A stretch of DNA of 12,906 nt from CAZIWJ01 sp964542855. Its GTDB lineage: Bacteria > Bacteroidota > Bacteroidia > Cytophagales > Cyclobacteriaceae. The position numbers and the translations under genes were made by a program. The stretch spans positions 1-12,906 of the forward strand of contig CAZIWJ010000085.1 of NCBI GenBank assembly GCA_964542855.1, in the 5' to 3' direction. Position 1 is the stretch's first letter; every line of letters begins with the position of its first letter. This document shows positions 1-6,748 of the stretch, in pieces. The notes below the pieces were generated by a model. That model did not search any database and was not told the DNA's origin. It saw nothing but the letters and a program-made list of their open reading frames with translations.

Positions 1-79
1 TGGCCAGTTTGCCGGTTTCTATAGAAACCACTCGCCCGTCGGGTAAGGTGATCTCTTTATTCAAAATGTTAAAATGCAT
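1..79 (-). CDS. pnp: Polynucleotide phosphorylase, N-terminal fragment
   Basis: Only the first 26 codons are inside the window; the gene runs off the left edge. The translation starts MHFNILNKEITLPDGR and continues with VVSIETGKLA, which matches the N-terminal strand of bacterial PNPase (LPDGR followed by ETGKLA is characteristic). From family knowledge, PNPase is a trimeric phosphorolytic 3'-5' exoribonuclease of the RNA degradation machinery. The gene lies directly downstream of rpsO on the same strand, the order found in many bacteria, which strongly supports the call despite the short length. The ATG at 79-77 is the only sensible start in frame. No Shine-Dalgarno sequence is seen. The intergenic hairpin at 169-195 may limit read-through from rpsO. 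Confidence 0.88.
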   Translation of the reverse strand, partial: MHFNILNKEITLPDGRVVSIETGKLA

Positions 80-164
80 AAAATGTAGCTTTTTATGGCA
101 GGATGGTTTCCTCTTTGTAAGATGCCCGGTACACAAAGAATGATACGAGCGGGAGGTGAGGGAA

Positions 165-195
165 ATAAAAATGGAACCCACACAGGATTCCATTT
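165..195 (-). terminator. Hairpin terminator/attenuator between rpsO and pnp
   Basis: The arms AAATGGAA (169-176) and TTCCATTT (188-195) pair over 8 bp, extended by CC/GG after a one-base bulge, with a small loop. Read on the minus strand, the hairpin is followed by a U-rich TTATTT stretch. It starts 10 bases after the rpsO stop codon, the right place for a rho-independent terminator or a partial attenuator in front of pnp. Confidence 0.65.
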
Positions 196-205
196 ATAAC
201 TGCTA

Positions 206-481
206 TTATTTTCTTAATTTCAATTCCGCAATGATTGAACGATAACGGTCGATGTTTCGCTCTTGCAGGTAATTTAGCAACCTGCGACGCTTACCCACCA
301 GTTTCAATAAACCTCTACGGGAGGCATGATCATGTTTATTCTTTTTTAAATGCTCGTTAAGATGCTGAATGCGATGGGTGAACAATGCAATTTGCGACTC
401 GGCCGAACCTGTATCGGTTGCGCTTTTTTCCTTGCCGTGTTGTTCGAATATTTCTTTCTTTTTTTCTCCCGTTAGGTACAT
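206..481 (-). CDS. rpsO: 30S ribosomal protein S15
   Basis: The protein has 91 residues, the usual S15 length of about 89. It contains the family signature: the SAESQIALFTHRIQHLNEHL helix, then the KKNKHDHASRRGLLKLVGKR segment whose HDHxSRRGLL core contacts 16S rRNA, and the C-terminal LLNYLQERNIDRY helix. S15 is a primary binder of the central domain of 16S rRNA and nucleates assembly of the 30S platform. The ATG at 481-479 gives the normal N-terminus. A Bacteroidota-type promoter is visible upstream (542-572) and a hairpin follows the stop. pnp lies downstream, the classical rpsO-pnp arrangement. In E. coli S15 represses its own translation; nothing in this leader clearly shows the same mechanism. 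Confidence 0.98.
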   Translation of the reverse strand: MYLTGEKKKEIFEQHGKEKSATDTGSAESQIALFTHRIQHLNEHLKKNKHDHASRRGLLKLVGKRRRLLNYLQERNIDRYRSIIAELKLRK

Positions 482-541
482 GTTAATACTTATTTAAAAA
501 GTAAAATTAGGCTTCTTTTAGCTGTATTCCAATAAAGTTTG

Positions 542-572
542 CAAATATAATGAAATACCTGATGTGCAACAA
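542..572 (-). promoter_or_regulatory. Bacteroidota-type promoter of rpsO
   Basis: On the minus strand a TATATTTG box (549-542) matches the -7 consensus TAnnTTTG exactly. A TTG (572-570) lies 20 bases upstream as the -33 element. The predicted transcription start near 535-538 gives a leader of roughly 55 bases before the rpsO ATG. This is one of the two best promoter matches in the window. Confidence 0.7.
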
Positions 573-614
573 CTACCTGCATAATCATAAATAACCATTT
601 GCAGCTTTTTTCGT

Positions 615-2537
615 TTACAAATGTCGAAAAAAAGTAGCTATCCGGGTAAAAAATTGTTTGTAGGCATCAACCTCCAGCAGCCGGGCATCTCTTCGTGCCT
701 GCACGAGGAAGAACAGGCCAAACGGTAATAAGATAATATTAGGCATCCAGATGGCGGTAATATGGCTCACAATTTCTTCTTCGGCGTACTTGTTAAACGA
801 ATTGGTAAGTACATAGGAAACTATAAAGAAGCCAACCGATATAAGTACGGGAACGCCCAGCCCCCCCTTTTTTATAATAGCACCAAGAGGAGCACCAATT
901 AGGAACATTACCAAGCACATTACCGCCTGTGCCGTACGATTGCCGTGTTCCAGGTGTACTTTAATAACCTTTTTGTTGTAACGGAAAATTCGTTGCGATT
1001 TTACCTGGATGTTATTTTTAATATACCGGCTCTGGCTCACCGCCGAACTATATACCCTTCGCAGGTTTTTAGAAGCCTCCTGCTGTATTCCATGCACCAG
1101 TTTACCGAGGGCTGCCCCGGTTAGCTCTTCTCCTGCAACAGTATCGTTTTCGTTCTTACCATGAACAGGGGAAACTGTAGCACCAGTATCGTTAGCGTAC
1201 GATTTAATGAGGTTGGTAGTACTGGCTTTTTCATTTACCGTAACGGGGGTGTCGGCGCTCACATTTAATGCTTCCGATAACTCGTTTTTTTCTTCCAACT
1301 TTCTGGCTAACGCCCTGGTGCTACCGGCGAGTGGCTCTTCCTCACGTTCTATTGCAGGATTTAGCAACATTTCTGATCTCCTCCTGACCTCCGCAGGGCT
1401 CAGCTTTCGTGCCGAGGAGGGGAGTGCCTTTTGGGTACTTTTACCGTTCGGCGACAACTTTGCTTTTGGTGGCGATCCTCCTCCGCCGTCATTACCCCCT
1501 TTTAATGTTACAGTGGCTATACCTTTTCCGGTTTTCAGGGAGTCGTGGTCTTGTTTAACATTTTCCACACCGGCCGGAAGGTTGTCTGCTTTCCGGCTTT
1601 GGTTATCACTACTTTCCTTCCTATCCTGGAACTGGTAAGTGTAGTAGGTCTGGGTTTGAAGTTTCAGTTCGTTCAGCAGGCTGTCGCTGCTATCCTGCAG
1701 CGAATCAATTTCACTTTCCAGTTGTTCAGGAAGTTTCATGCGCCGGTGCGTGGAAAATAATTCTTTATCGGTTCGCTTTAAATCGAATGAAGCAAGGCTA
1801 AATACCATCTTGCTTTCGCTGAACTGGTTGCGCACAAACTGGTCCTGGTTGTAACTTACAGCTGTGTTTACACCGGGTGGGGTAGATTCGGAGTAGCTGT
1901 TTCCGTTGTATAAATCCAGCACCAGGTACTTGCCCTGGTTAGTGGTATACATCTGGCCCGAGTCGGCAATTACCACTTCGTTATTGCCTGCACCCCCGGT
2001 ATGATCGTAAATAATGATGTCTTTAAGGGTTTTCCCGTCTTCAAATTTTTCGTTCACTTTAATCCGGTAGCCGGGAATGCCATTGTAAAATACGCCTTCC
2101 TTTAAATCGAAGCTGGGCTTCTTGTGCTTAATATCGTACAGCAGGCTGTAAGCATTCAGGTTGGCGCGAGGTACCAGGTAATTGTTCGAGAAGTAAGCCA
2201 GAGTAGCGATAACTATTACCACCCCAAACAGGGGAACCAGAATCCGGGTCAGGGAAATGCCGGCGCTTTTCATAGCAGTTAGTTCAAAATGCTCGCCCAG
2301 GTTGCCGAAAGTCATTAAGGAAGAAAGCAGAATGGCCAGGGGCAGGGCTACCGGGGTCATATTGATGCTGAAATAAATGATCAGCTCGGAAAATACATCA
2401 GGGCCCAGTCCTTTTCCTACAAAGTCATCGAAGTACTTTAGCATGTATTGCAGCAGTAAAATAAATACTACTACCGAAAAAGTTAATACAAACGGACTCA
2501 GGAAAGTCCGGATAACCAGAATGTCCAGTTTTTTCAT
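615..2537 (-). CDS. LptF/LptG family lipopolysaccharide export permease
   Basis: The 640-residue protein has the YjgP/YjgQ (LptF/LptG) layout. Three membrane helices lie near residues 10-35, 55-80 and 97-118, a periplasmic beta-rich domain follows from about 120 to 260, and three more helices lie near 536-555, 560-582 and 594-616. The GxFGNLGEHFELTAMKSAGIS-type cytoplasmic loop (about residues 78-97) is the segment that contacts the LptB ATPase in this family. These permeases, with LptB, move LPS from the inner membrane onto the Lpt bridge. Between about residues 275 and 495 is a long hydrophilic, low-complexity stretch rich in Ser, Lys, Glu and Gly, including a GGNDGGGG run, which makes the protein longer than the few-hundred-residue family norm. 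It starts 55 bases after the START-like gene and probably shares its transcript. F or G cannot be assigned from sequence alone. Confidence 0.9.
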   Translation of the reverse strand: MKKLDILVIRTFLSPFVLTFSVVVFILLLQYMLKYFDDFVGKGLGPDVFSELIIYFSINMTPVALPLAILLSSLMTFGNLGEHFELTAMKSAGISLTRILVPLFGVVIVIATLAYFSNNYLVPRANLNAYSLLYDIKHKKPSFDLKEGVFYNGIPGYRIKVNEKFEDGKTLKDIIIYDHTGGAGNNEVVIADSGQMYTTNQGKYLVLDLYNGNSYSESTPPGVNTAVSYNQDQFVRNQFSESKMVFSLASFDLKRTDKELFSTHRRMKLPEQLESEIDSLQDSSDSLLNELKLQTQTYYTYQFQDRKESSDNQSRKADNLPAGVENVKQDHDSLKTGKGIATVTLKGGNDGGGGSPPKAKLSPNGKSTQKALPSSARKLSPAEVRRRSEMLLNPAIEREEEPLAGSTRALARKLEEKNELSEALNVSADTPVTVNEKASTTNLIKSYANDTGATVSPVHGKNENDTVAGEELTGAALGKLVHGIQQEASKNLRRVYSSAVSQSRYIKNNIQVKSQRIFRYNKKVIKVHLEHGNRTAQAVMCLVMFLIGAPLGAIIKKGGLGVPVLISVGFFIVSYVLTNSFNKYAEEEIVSHITAIWMPNIILLPFGLFFLVQARRDARLLEVDAYKQFFTRIATFFRHL

Positions 2538-2592
2538 ACCTGTTCCTCGAGCTCTTTACTAATAGTGATACGTACGAAGGCACGTAAATAGT

Positions 2593-2976
2593 TTATCCAC
2601 CCACAGTTTCTTTTAAGGTAGTGATCATATTTTCCCAGATATCCTGCTGCTCCTCCTCGTCATCGTCGGAAGTACAGTCGGTTATTTTAAGAAAAGTACT
2701 GTCGGTTAGTTCATCTTCTTCCAGGCGGAGCTCTATAAAAGGGGCTTCGGTTTCTTCTTCCAACATTTCAAACCGCACGTAACTATTGGTTCGCTGAGCG
2801 CTGAGGCGGGCCTTTTGGCTTTCCCCGTCCCAGAAAAAATGATAGTTCTTATCCTCATCTATGTTTACGTTATCAGCAAACCACTGCGATAATCCGCTGG
2901 CGGTACTGATGTATGGGAACAGCATTTTCCTCGACGCCCTGAACTCGAACTCGGTAGTAAATTTGTAGTGCTTCAT
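2593..2976 (-). CDS. START-like (SRPBCC fold) domain protein
   Basis: The 127-residue product begins MKHYKFTTEFEFRASRKMLF and contains YISTASGLSQWFADNVNI near residues 22-39, then FFWDGESQKARL and an acidic segment before the final helix. This pattern, with (S/T)xxGLxxWFAD and xFxWDG, is that of the small START-like proteins widespread in Bacteroidota, which have the helix-grip fold related to AHSA1. The ligand is unknown. I chose the ATG at 2976 because the family begins a few residues before the first strand. The frame stays open to an ATG at 3090, but the extra 38 residues are not family-like and would swallow the likely promoter at 3010-3040. The permease gene follows 55 bases downstream, so the two are probably co-transcribed. 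Confidence 0.85.
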   Translation of the reverse strand: MKHYKFTTEFEFRASRKMLFPYISTASGLSQWFADNVNIDEDKNYHFFWDGESQKARLSAQRTNSYVRFEMLEEETEAPFIELRLEEDELTDSTFLKITDCTSDDDEEEQQDIWENMITTLKETVGG

Positions 2977-3009
2977 AAATGTTGTGAAGGGTTTACAGTA
3001 CGATGAACA

Positions 3010-3040
3010 GTAATCTATTATAATTTTACCAACCTTCAAA
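3010..3040 (-). promoter_or_regulatory. Possible promoter of the START-like/Lpt operon
   Basis: On the minus strand TTTG (3040-3037) is followed after 19 bases by TAGATTAC (3017-3010), which matches TAnnTTTG at all but the last two positions. The spacing is right for this phylum, and the start would lie about 28 bases before the ATG at 2976. Confidence 0.4.
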
Positions 3041-3069
3041 AGGGGAAATGAATATTTATTACACGCATC

Positions 3070-3102
3070 TTGTGGCATTATAAATTTCATTTTATAGATT
3101 TG
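3070..3102 (+). promoter_or_regulatory. Upstream promoter-like boxes facing the tRNA gene
   Basis: TTG (3070-3072) is followed after 22 bases by TAGATTTG (3095-3102), a full TAnnTTTG match. Transcription would run toward the tRNA-Met gene with a leader of about 50 bases. The spacing is slightly long, so this is weaker than the box at 3140-3147 and may be a second tandem promoter. Confidence 0.35.
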
Positions 3103-3139
3103 CCGTCCTATTCGTTAACAGCCGCCTGTTACTACAGGT

Positions 3140-3147
3140 TATATTTG
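3140..3147 (+). promoter_or_regulatory. -7 box of the tRNA-Met promoter
   Basis: TATATTTG is an exact TAnnTTTG match. It ends 13 bases before the mature tRNA, so transcription would start only a few bases upstream of the tRNA. A convincing -33 TTTG is missing at the expected place near 3115-3120. Confidence 0.5.
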
Positions 3148-3160
3148 CGAAAAATAAAAT

Positions 3161-3234
3161 GGCGAGGTAGCTCAGTTGGTTAGAGCGTCGGATTCATAAC
3201 CCGGAGGCCGGGAGTTCAAATCTCCCTCTCGCTA
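3161..3234 (+). tRNA. tRNA-Met (anticodon CAT), probably elongator
   Basis: A full cloverleaf can be drawn. The acceptor stem GGCGAGG/TCTCGCT has G-U pairs at both ends, the D stem is GCTC/GAGC, the anticodon loop is TTCATAA with CAT at 3195-3197, and the T stem GGGAG/CTCCC encloses TTCAAAT. The discriminator is A3234. The anticodon stem lacks the three G-C pairs and the unpaired 1:72 position of initiator tRNAs, so this is an elongator Met tRNA; a lysidine-modified tRNA-Ile(CAT) is a less likely alternative. CCA is not encoded directly after the discriminator: the genome reads ACACCA, so CCA must be added enzymatically. The gene ends 18 bases before an assembly gap. Confidence 0.93.
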
Positions 3235-3252
3235 CACCAAAAACTTCGAAAC

Positions 3253-3352
3253 NNNNNNNNNNNNNNNNNNNNNNNNNNNNNNNNNNNNNNNNNNNNNNNN
3301 NNNNNNNNNNNNNNNNNNNNNNNNNNNNNNNNNNNNNNNNNNNNNNNNNNNN
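3253..3352. other. Assembly gap (100 N)
   Basis: Exactly 100 N, the usual placeholder for a gap of unknown size. It separates the tRNA-Met contig from the 2280-base piece carrying the membrane hydrolase. No reading frame should be carried across it. Confidence 0.98.
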
Positions 3353-5613
3353 ATTTCATCTAACACTACCACTCCCCGGTTGGTTTGGTCGAATACAAAA
3401 CGAACCGACTGAATGAAACTGGGATTCAGGGCCGGATTAGACTGAACAAACTGTTTAACGGGTAAACGGTAAGTTCCTAAATTGGGCTCCCAGGCTGGCC
3501 CCATCCGGTCGGCATTCATTCCAGATGGTTTCAGGTACTGGGCCCGGTAGCGGGGCTGGAGGGGTTGAAGGCTGCTGAGTACCACCCTCGACCGGTTGCC
3601 TGCACCATCGATTAGTTCAACCGTAAAATCGGGAACAGCAGCACTTTCCTCACCCGAACCCGTTGAATCGGCAGGGAGGATTTCCACATCCCCGGCCGCT
3701 GCCGCAAATAGCAGCTCCGACGACTCCTTTAATTCCAGCGGCTCAGCCCACTTAAGCGTGTAAGCAACTTCTGGTGAAGCCTGGTTCCAGCCTAGCGTAA
3801 CCGCGTGGTTATCTTGCGAGCGCGAATTTTTATAAGTTAGTTTTTCCTCTTTCCATACTACCAGGTTTTCCGCCCGGATTTCCAGTCCATCCCGTCCCTG
3901 GGTTACGTCCAGGTCTTCCTCGTAATCCTGTAAAATACGGGTTTCGGAATCGTAGTAGGTGTTCACCAGGTTTACCCCTGGCAGCCAGTTGACTCCCGTG
4001 CCCGCATACTGCAGAAAAGGTTTGTACTGCTCTTTCTCGTGAACTGTTTGCTCGGCAAAGGCCGTAACGTAGGCTTTAGCAATTTTCCGCTGTTCCTCCC
4101 CGGAAATCATGGGGTAGGTATTCAATAACCGCGACATCATGCCGCCGTAATCGTACCGGCCCCAGGTAGAATTGAACTGCCCGTGGTTGGCCCCCTGGAT
4201 GTATACCCCGGCTTTTACGTACCGGGGCTGCTGCTTACCCGGCGTATCCGCTGGTTGAGGGGTATATTCAATGCGCCGCAACTGGCGCAGGCCGAAAAAT
4301 CCCGACTCATCGGCATCGTACGAGCCCTGTAACGACAAATAATTAATATTCTCCAGCTTTATTTTTCTGAAGTAGCGGTAATCGGTAGGGGCCAGGGCGA
4401 TGACCCCCTTAATACCAAACTGGAAATTAAAGGGTTCTTCGGTGTTATCGGGGAAATAAGGTAATGTGTTGTAAGCAGCAGCAATGGCCACAGCCTCCCC
4501 ACCCCGGGAATGGCCCATCAGCAGCACATTATCCAGGTCGGCTTTTCCCTGCAACGCATGTCCGCTATCCTGGTTCCAACTCCGCCACTGCTCCAGGTGC
4601 TTCAGAAGTAACCAGGCCCGTGCCGGCATTTCCTTTCCCCGGAAGTCGCCCGACCAAGTACCGTTAATAAAGTTTTCATCTACTGATACGGCAATAAAAC
4701 CCCGGCTGGCCAGGTGCTGCCCCAGGTAAGCGTAGCCTTCTTCCGAAAAGTCTTCCATAGTATGGTTGCCGTGCACCATCAGCACGATAGGGAAGGGGCC
4801 TTCTCCTATTGGTGCGTACACGATTCCGTTCAGGGGAAAATTGCTGAGGCCGAAACCCCAGTACCGTTCTCGCCATTTCTTTTTCTTTCCCTTCCATTTC
4901 GGTAACAGGTGGGAGGCATCTACCGAAGGAGTGGAATACCGAACCGCTTTGCCGAAATGTAGCCGGTGTGGGTCGGTTCCGCTGCCGTAGCTAAACTGCT
5001 CTGTTTTGTAGGTGCCGGCTGCCAGGGGGGAAGGAACTCCCTGTTGCTCCAGTAACTGCACTGCAGCCGGGGGTGGGATAAATTCAGTAGGATAAGGATC
5101 GTGCCCCGTACTGGTTACCCAGTATGTACCCGCAATAATCCAGGCGAACGATACGAACAGGCTGGCTGTGGCCAGCCTTTTTGGTTTTATACCCGGATGG
5201 TTAAAAAGTGTTACTAGAGCCCCGGTGCCAAGCAGAAAGGCCAGCATAAAACTCCCTGCCCAGGTGTAGAAAAAAGTGTCGGGCCAGAAGGAAATAAACT
5301 CCCGCAAAATAATAACGGCCGCCACGGTTGCCAGGAACAGGGCCAGGAACAGCAGAGGAATGGGCTTCAGCAACTGGAAAAGGTAGCGGAACAAAAAGGT
5401 AAGCACCAGTAATCCTGTTATACCCAGCGCCGTAACCACTGCCGTGGTAAGCCAGGGCGATAAACCGGTAACAAAGTACCAGCCGGTTATAAAGGCTGTA
5501 AGCGTAAAGAAAATGAGCAGACCAATACCGGCACCCCTCCAAAAAGGAGATAACTGTTGCCAGGCACTTTGTGCAGTTTCGGATAAGGGGGTTATCAGCA
5601 GATTCGTTTTCAC
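3353..5613 (-). CDS. Membrane-anchored alpha/beta hydrolase, 3' end lost in gap
   Basis: About 753 codons are visible. Five hydrophobic helices lie near residues 28-48, 55-75, 85-103, 115-137 and 147-165. A linker leads to an alpha/beta hydrolase domain from about 255 to 500. Visible catalytic elements are the VHGNH oxyanion strand (His281), the nucleophile elbow GHSRGG (Ser369), an acidic GSYDADE motif (Asp433 or Asp435) and GANHG (His477). The rest, about 590-753, is a beta-rich, Trp-containing region resembling an accessory jelly-roll domain. The fold suggests an esterase or lipase related to the dienelactone/PET hydrolase group; the substrate is unknown. I used the GTG at 5613 as start because it leaves a short cytoplasmic tail before helix 1. 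The frame stays open to the gap at 5632, so an upstream start is possible. The protein ends inside the N run, probably soon after GVVVLDE. Confidence 0.78.
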
Positions 5614-5632
5614 AACGGAATGATGAAATGAT

Positions 5633-5732
5633 NNNNNNNNNNNNNNNNNNNNNNNNNNNNNNNNNNNNNNNNNNNNNNNNNNNNNNNNNNNNNNNNNNNN
5701 NNNNNNNNNNNNNNNNNNNNNNNNNNNNNNNN
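5633..5732. other. Assembly gap (100 N)
   Basis: A second run of exactly 100 N, again a placeholder of unknown true length. Upstream sequence of the membrane hydrolase, including its promoter, would lie here if the scaffold order is right. Confidence 0.98.
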
Positions 5733-5784
5733 GGAATAAACTACATTCCACTGGCTTTCACAAACGGTTAAACCTACTAAATAG

Positions 5785-6099
5785 AGGGTTCACCTTGAAA
5801 GCTCATGGCATTTCCAGAGGGTAAAACTAAATGCCGGGTACTTAATGTGGATTTCGCCCGCTGTTGGAAATTCCCCGGAAACGCCGGGCACATCAAAACC
5901 GTGATTGAGCGCGGAAACTTTGAAGTCCCGAAATATTATTATTGCCCGGCAGGATTCTTTCAACCAAACCGACAAAGAGCAATACCAGTTGCTGGGAGAA
6001 GCCCCGGTAAAAGCTGGCCGGTCTTCTTACCGCCTGGCCGAAAAATCCGGTCTGGTTAAAGTGCTGTTGAAAGAAAAACACAACCGGGGTAACGTTTGA
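5785..6099 (+). pseudogene. Broken coding-like frame, unassigned remnant
   Basis: One plus-strand frame reads from a TAG at 5782 to a TGA at 6097-6099, interrupted only by a TGA at 5902-5904. After that stop it gives SAETLKSRNIIIARQDSFNQ and, further on, EQYQLLGEAPVKAGRSSYRL and AEKSGLVKVLLKEKHNRGNV. The codon choice in the last 45 codons (CTG, GCC, CGG, TAC) resembles the real genes nearby, so this part looks like genuine coding sequence. It could be a 64-codon gene starting at TTG 5905 or the 3' end of a larger gene disabled by a stop and cut by the gap. I do not recognise the protein. Shifted and opposite frames over the same stretch are also open for 60-84 codons, which weakens the case. 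Confidence 0.35.
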
Positions 6100-6152
6100 T
6101 TAGGGAACACCCAGCAGGTATCGGAGTGGTGTAGTATGCAGTAAGCCCTTTG

Positions 6153-6195
6153 GTTTGGTACTGCCCATGCATAAATGCAGGCTTCAGTACCAAAC
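6153..6195. terminator. Perfect 11-bp inverted repeat, possible bidirectional terminator
   Basis: GTTTGGTACTG (6153-6163) is exactly complementary to CAGTACCAAAC (6185-6195) across a 21-base loop that itself contains TGCAT/ATGCA complementarity. It lies between the plus-strand frame ending at 6099 and the minus-strand gene ending at 6241, where a shared terminator would fit. No T-run follows on either strand, so the role is uncertain. Confidence 0.45.
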
Positions 6196-6240
6196 TTCAG
6201 GTTAATATACTCCCGGTTACTTACCGGTTCAGCCGGGCCA

Positions 6241-6567
6241 TTAATAAACCGGCTTGTAATAAAAGATGCTCTTCAAATAGTCCGACTGAATTTTAATAAT
6301 ATTTACCAGGTCGCGGGCCGCCGGATTAGTTCTTTGTTGCGGGGTTAATGACTCACAGGCTTTACCCAGCTTATCGAGGCACTTCTCCAGTATAATGCCA
6401 TACTTATCGTTTTCCAGCGTACGGTAAATCACCATTTCCCCTTTCAGGGCATCCGATAAATATCCGTACTGACGACCCAGGTCGATATCTAAAAAGTCGT
6501 AGGTTTCGTCGCGTACCAGTTCAATCGATCGGTAAGTGCTCAGGAAATATTTTTCGATCATCAACAT
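6241..6567 (-). CDS. Hypothetical protein, 106-108 residues
   Basis: I do not recognise this protein. The start is either ATG 6567 or ATG 6561, the latter giving MIEKYFLSTYRSIELVRDE. It has no signal peptide or membrane helix and appears mostly alpha-helical: amphipathic segments cover about residues 5-45 and 55-75, then a Pro/Gln/Asn-rich turn (LTPQQRTNPAARD) and a last helix ending in FYYKPVY. Codon use resembles the neighbouring genes, and no long open frame competes on the other strand. It is transcribed divergently from the beta-propeller gene with about 180 bases between them, and no clear TAnnTTTG box was found in that space. A small cytoplasmic protein is likely; nothing supports a specific function. 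Confidence 0.7.
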   Translation of the reverse strand: MLMIEKYFLSTYRSIELVRDETYDFLDIDLGRQYGYLSDALKGEMVIYRTLENDKYGIILEKCLDKLGKACESLTPQQRTNPAARDLVNIIKIQSDYLKSIFYYKPVY

Positions 6568-6748
6568 AGCTTAGTGGCTTTAAAGTTATGCCTATCCCTT
6601 ACCAATAAGCATGCTTTCCAGTTAACCTCCTGATAATCAGTAACCGGGTTATTTTTTCACTGTCCCAATCTAGGATTATCTTCCCCGAAGTATCGAACCA
6701 CTGATATTTTTTTTCTCGGTGCGATACAGAAAGAAAACAAGTTACTTA

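Noticed and set aside
1207..1760. Plus-strand frames opposite the Lpt permease
   Set aside because: They mirror the low-complexity insertion of a well-supported gene on the other strand and have no protein-like features of their own.
2977..3090. 38-residue N-terminal extension of the START-like protein
   Set aside because: The extension is unlike the family, whose members begin a few residues before the first strand, and it overlaps the best promoter candidate.
4464..4990. Several plus- and minus-strand frames inside the hydrolase gene
   Set aside because: All overlap the region coding for the catalytic domain with GHSRGG and VHGNH motifs; they are shadows in GC-richer sequence.
3232..5751. 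A single 839-codon minus-strand frame crossing both N runs
   Set aside because: The frame only continues because N codons are not read as stops. The residues contributed from outside the contig piece (including bases at the tRNA 3' end) are not credible protein, and the gap sizes are placeholders.
5883..5950. 8-bp inverted repeat GCCGGGCA/TGCCCGGC
   Set aside because: Short arms with a 52-base spacer in GC-rich sequence; expected by chance and not near a gene end.
6719..6748. Upstream ATG for the beta-propeller protein
   Set aside because: Starting there puts ten mostly basic and polar residues before an otherwise complete signal peptide that has its own ATG at 6749.
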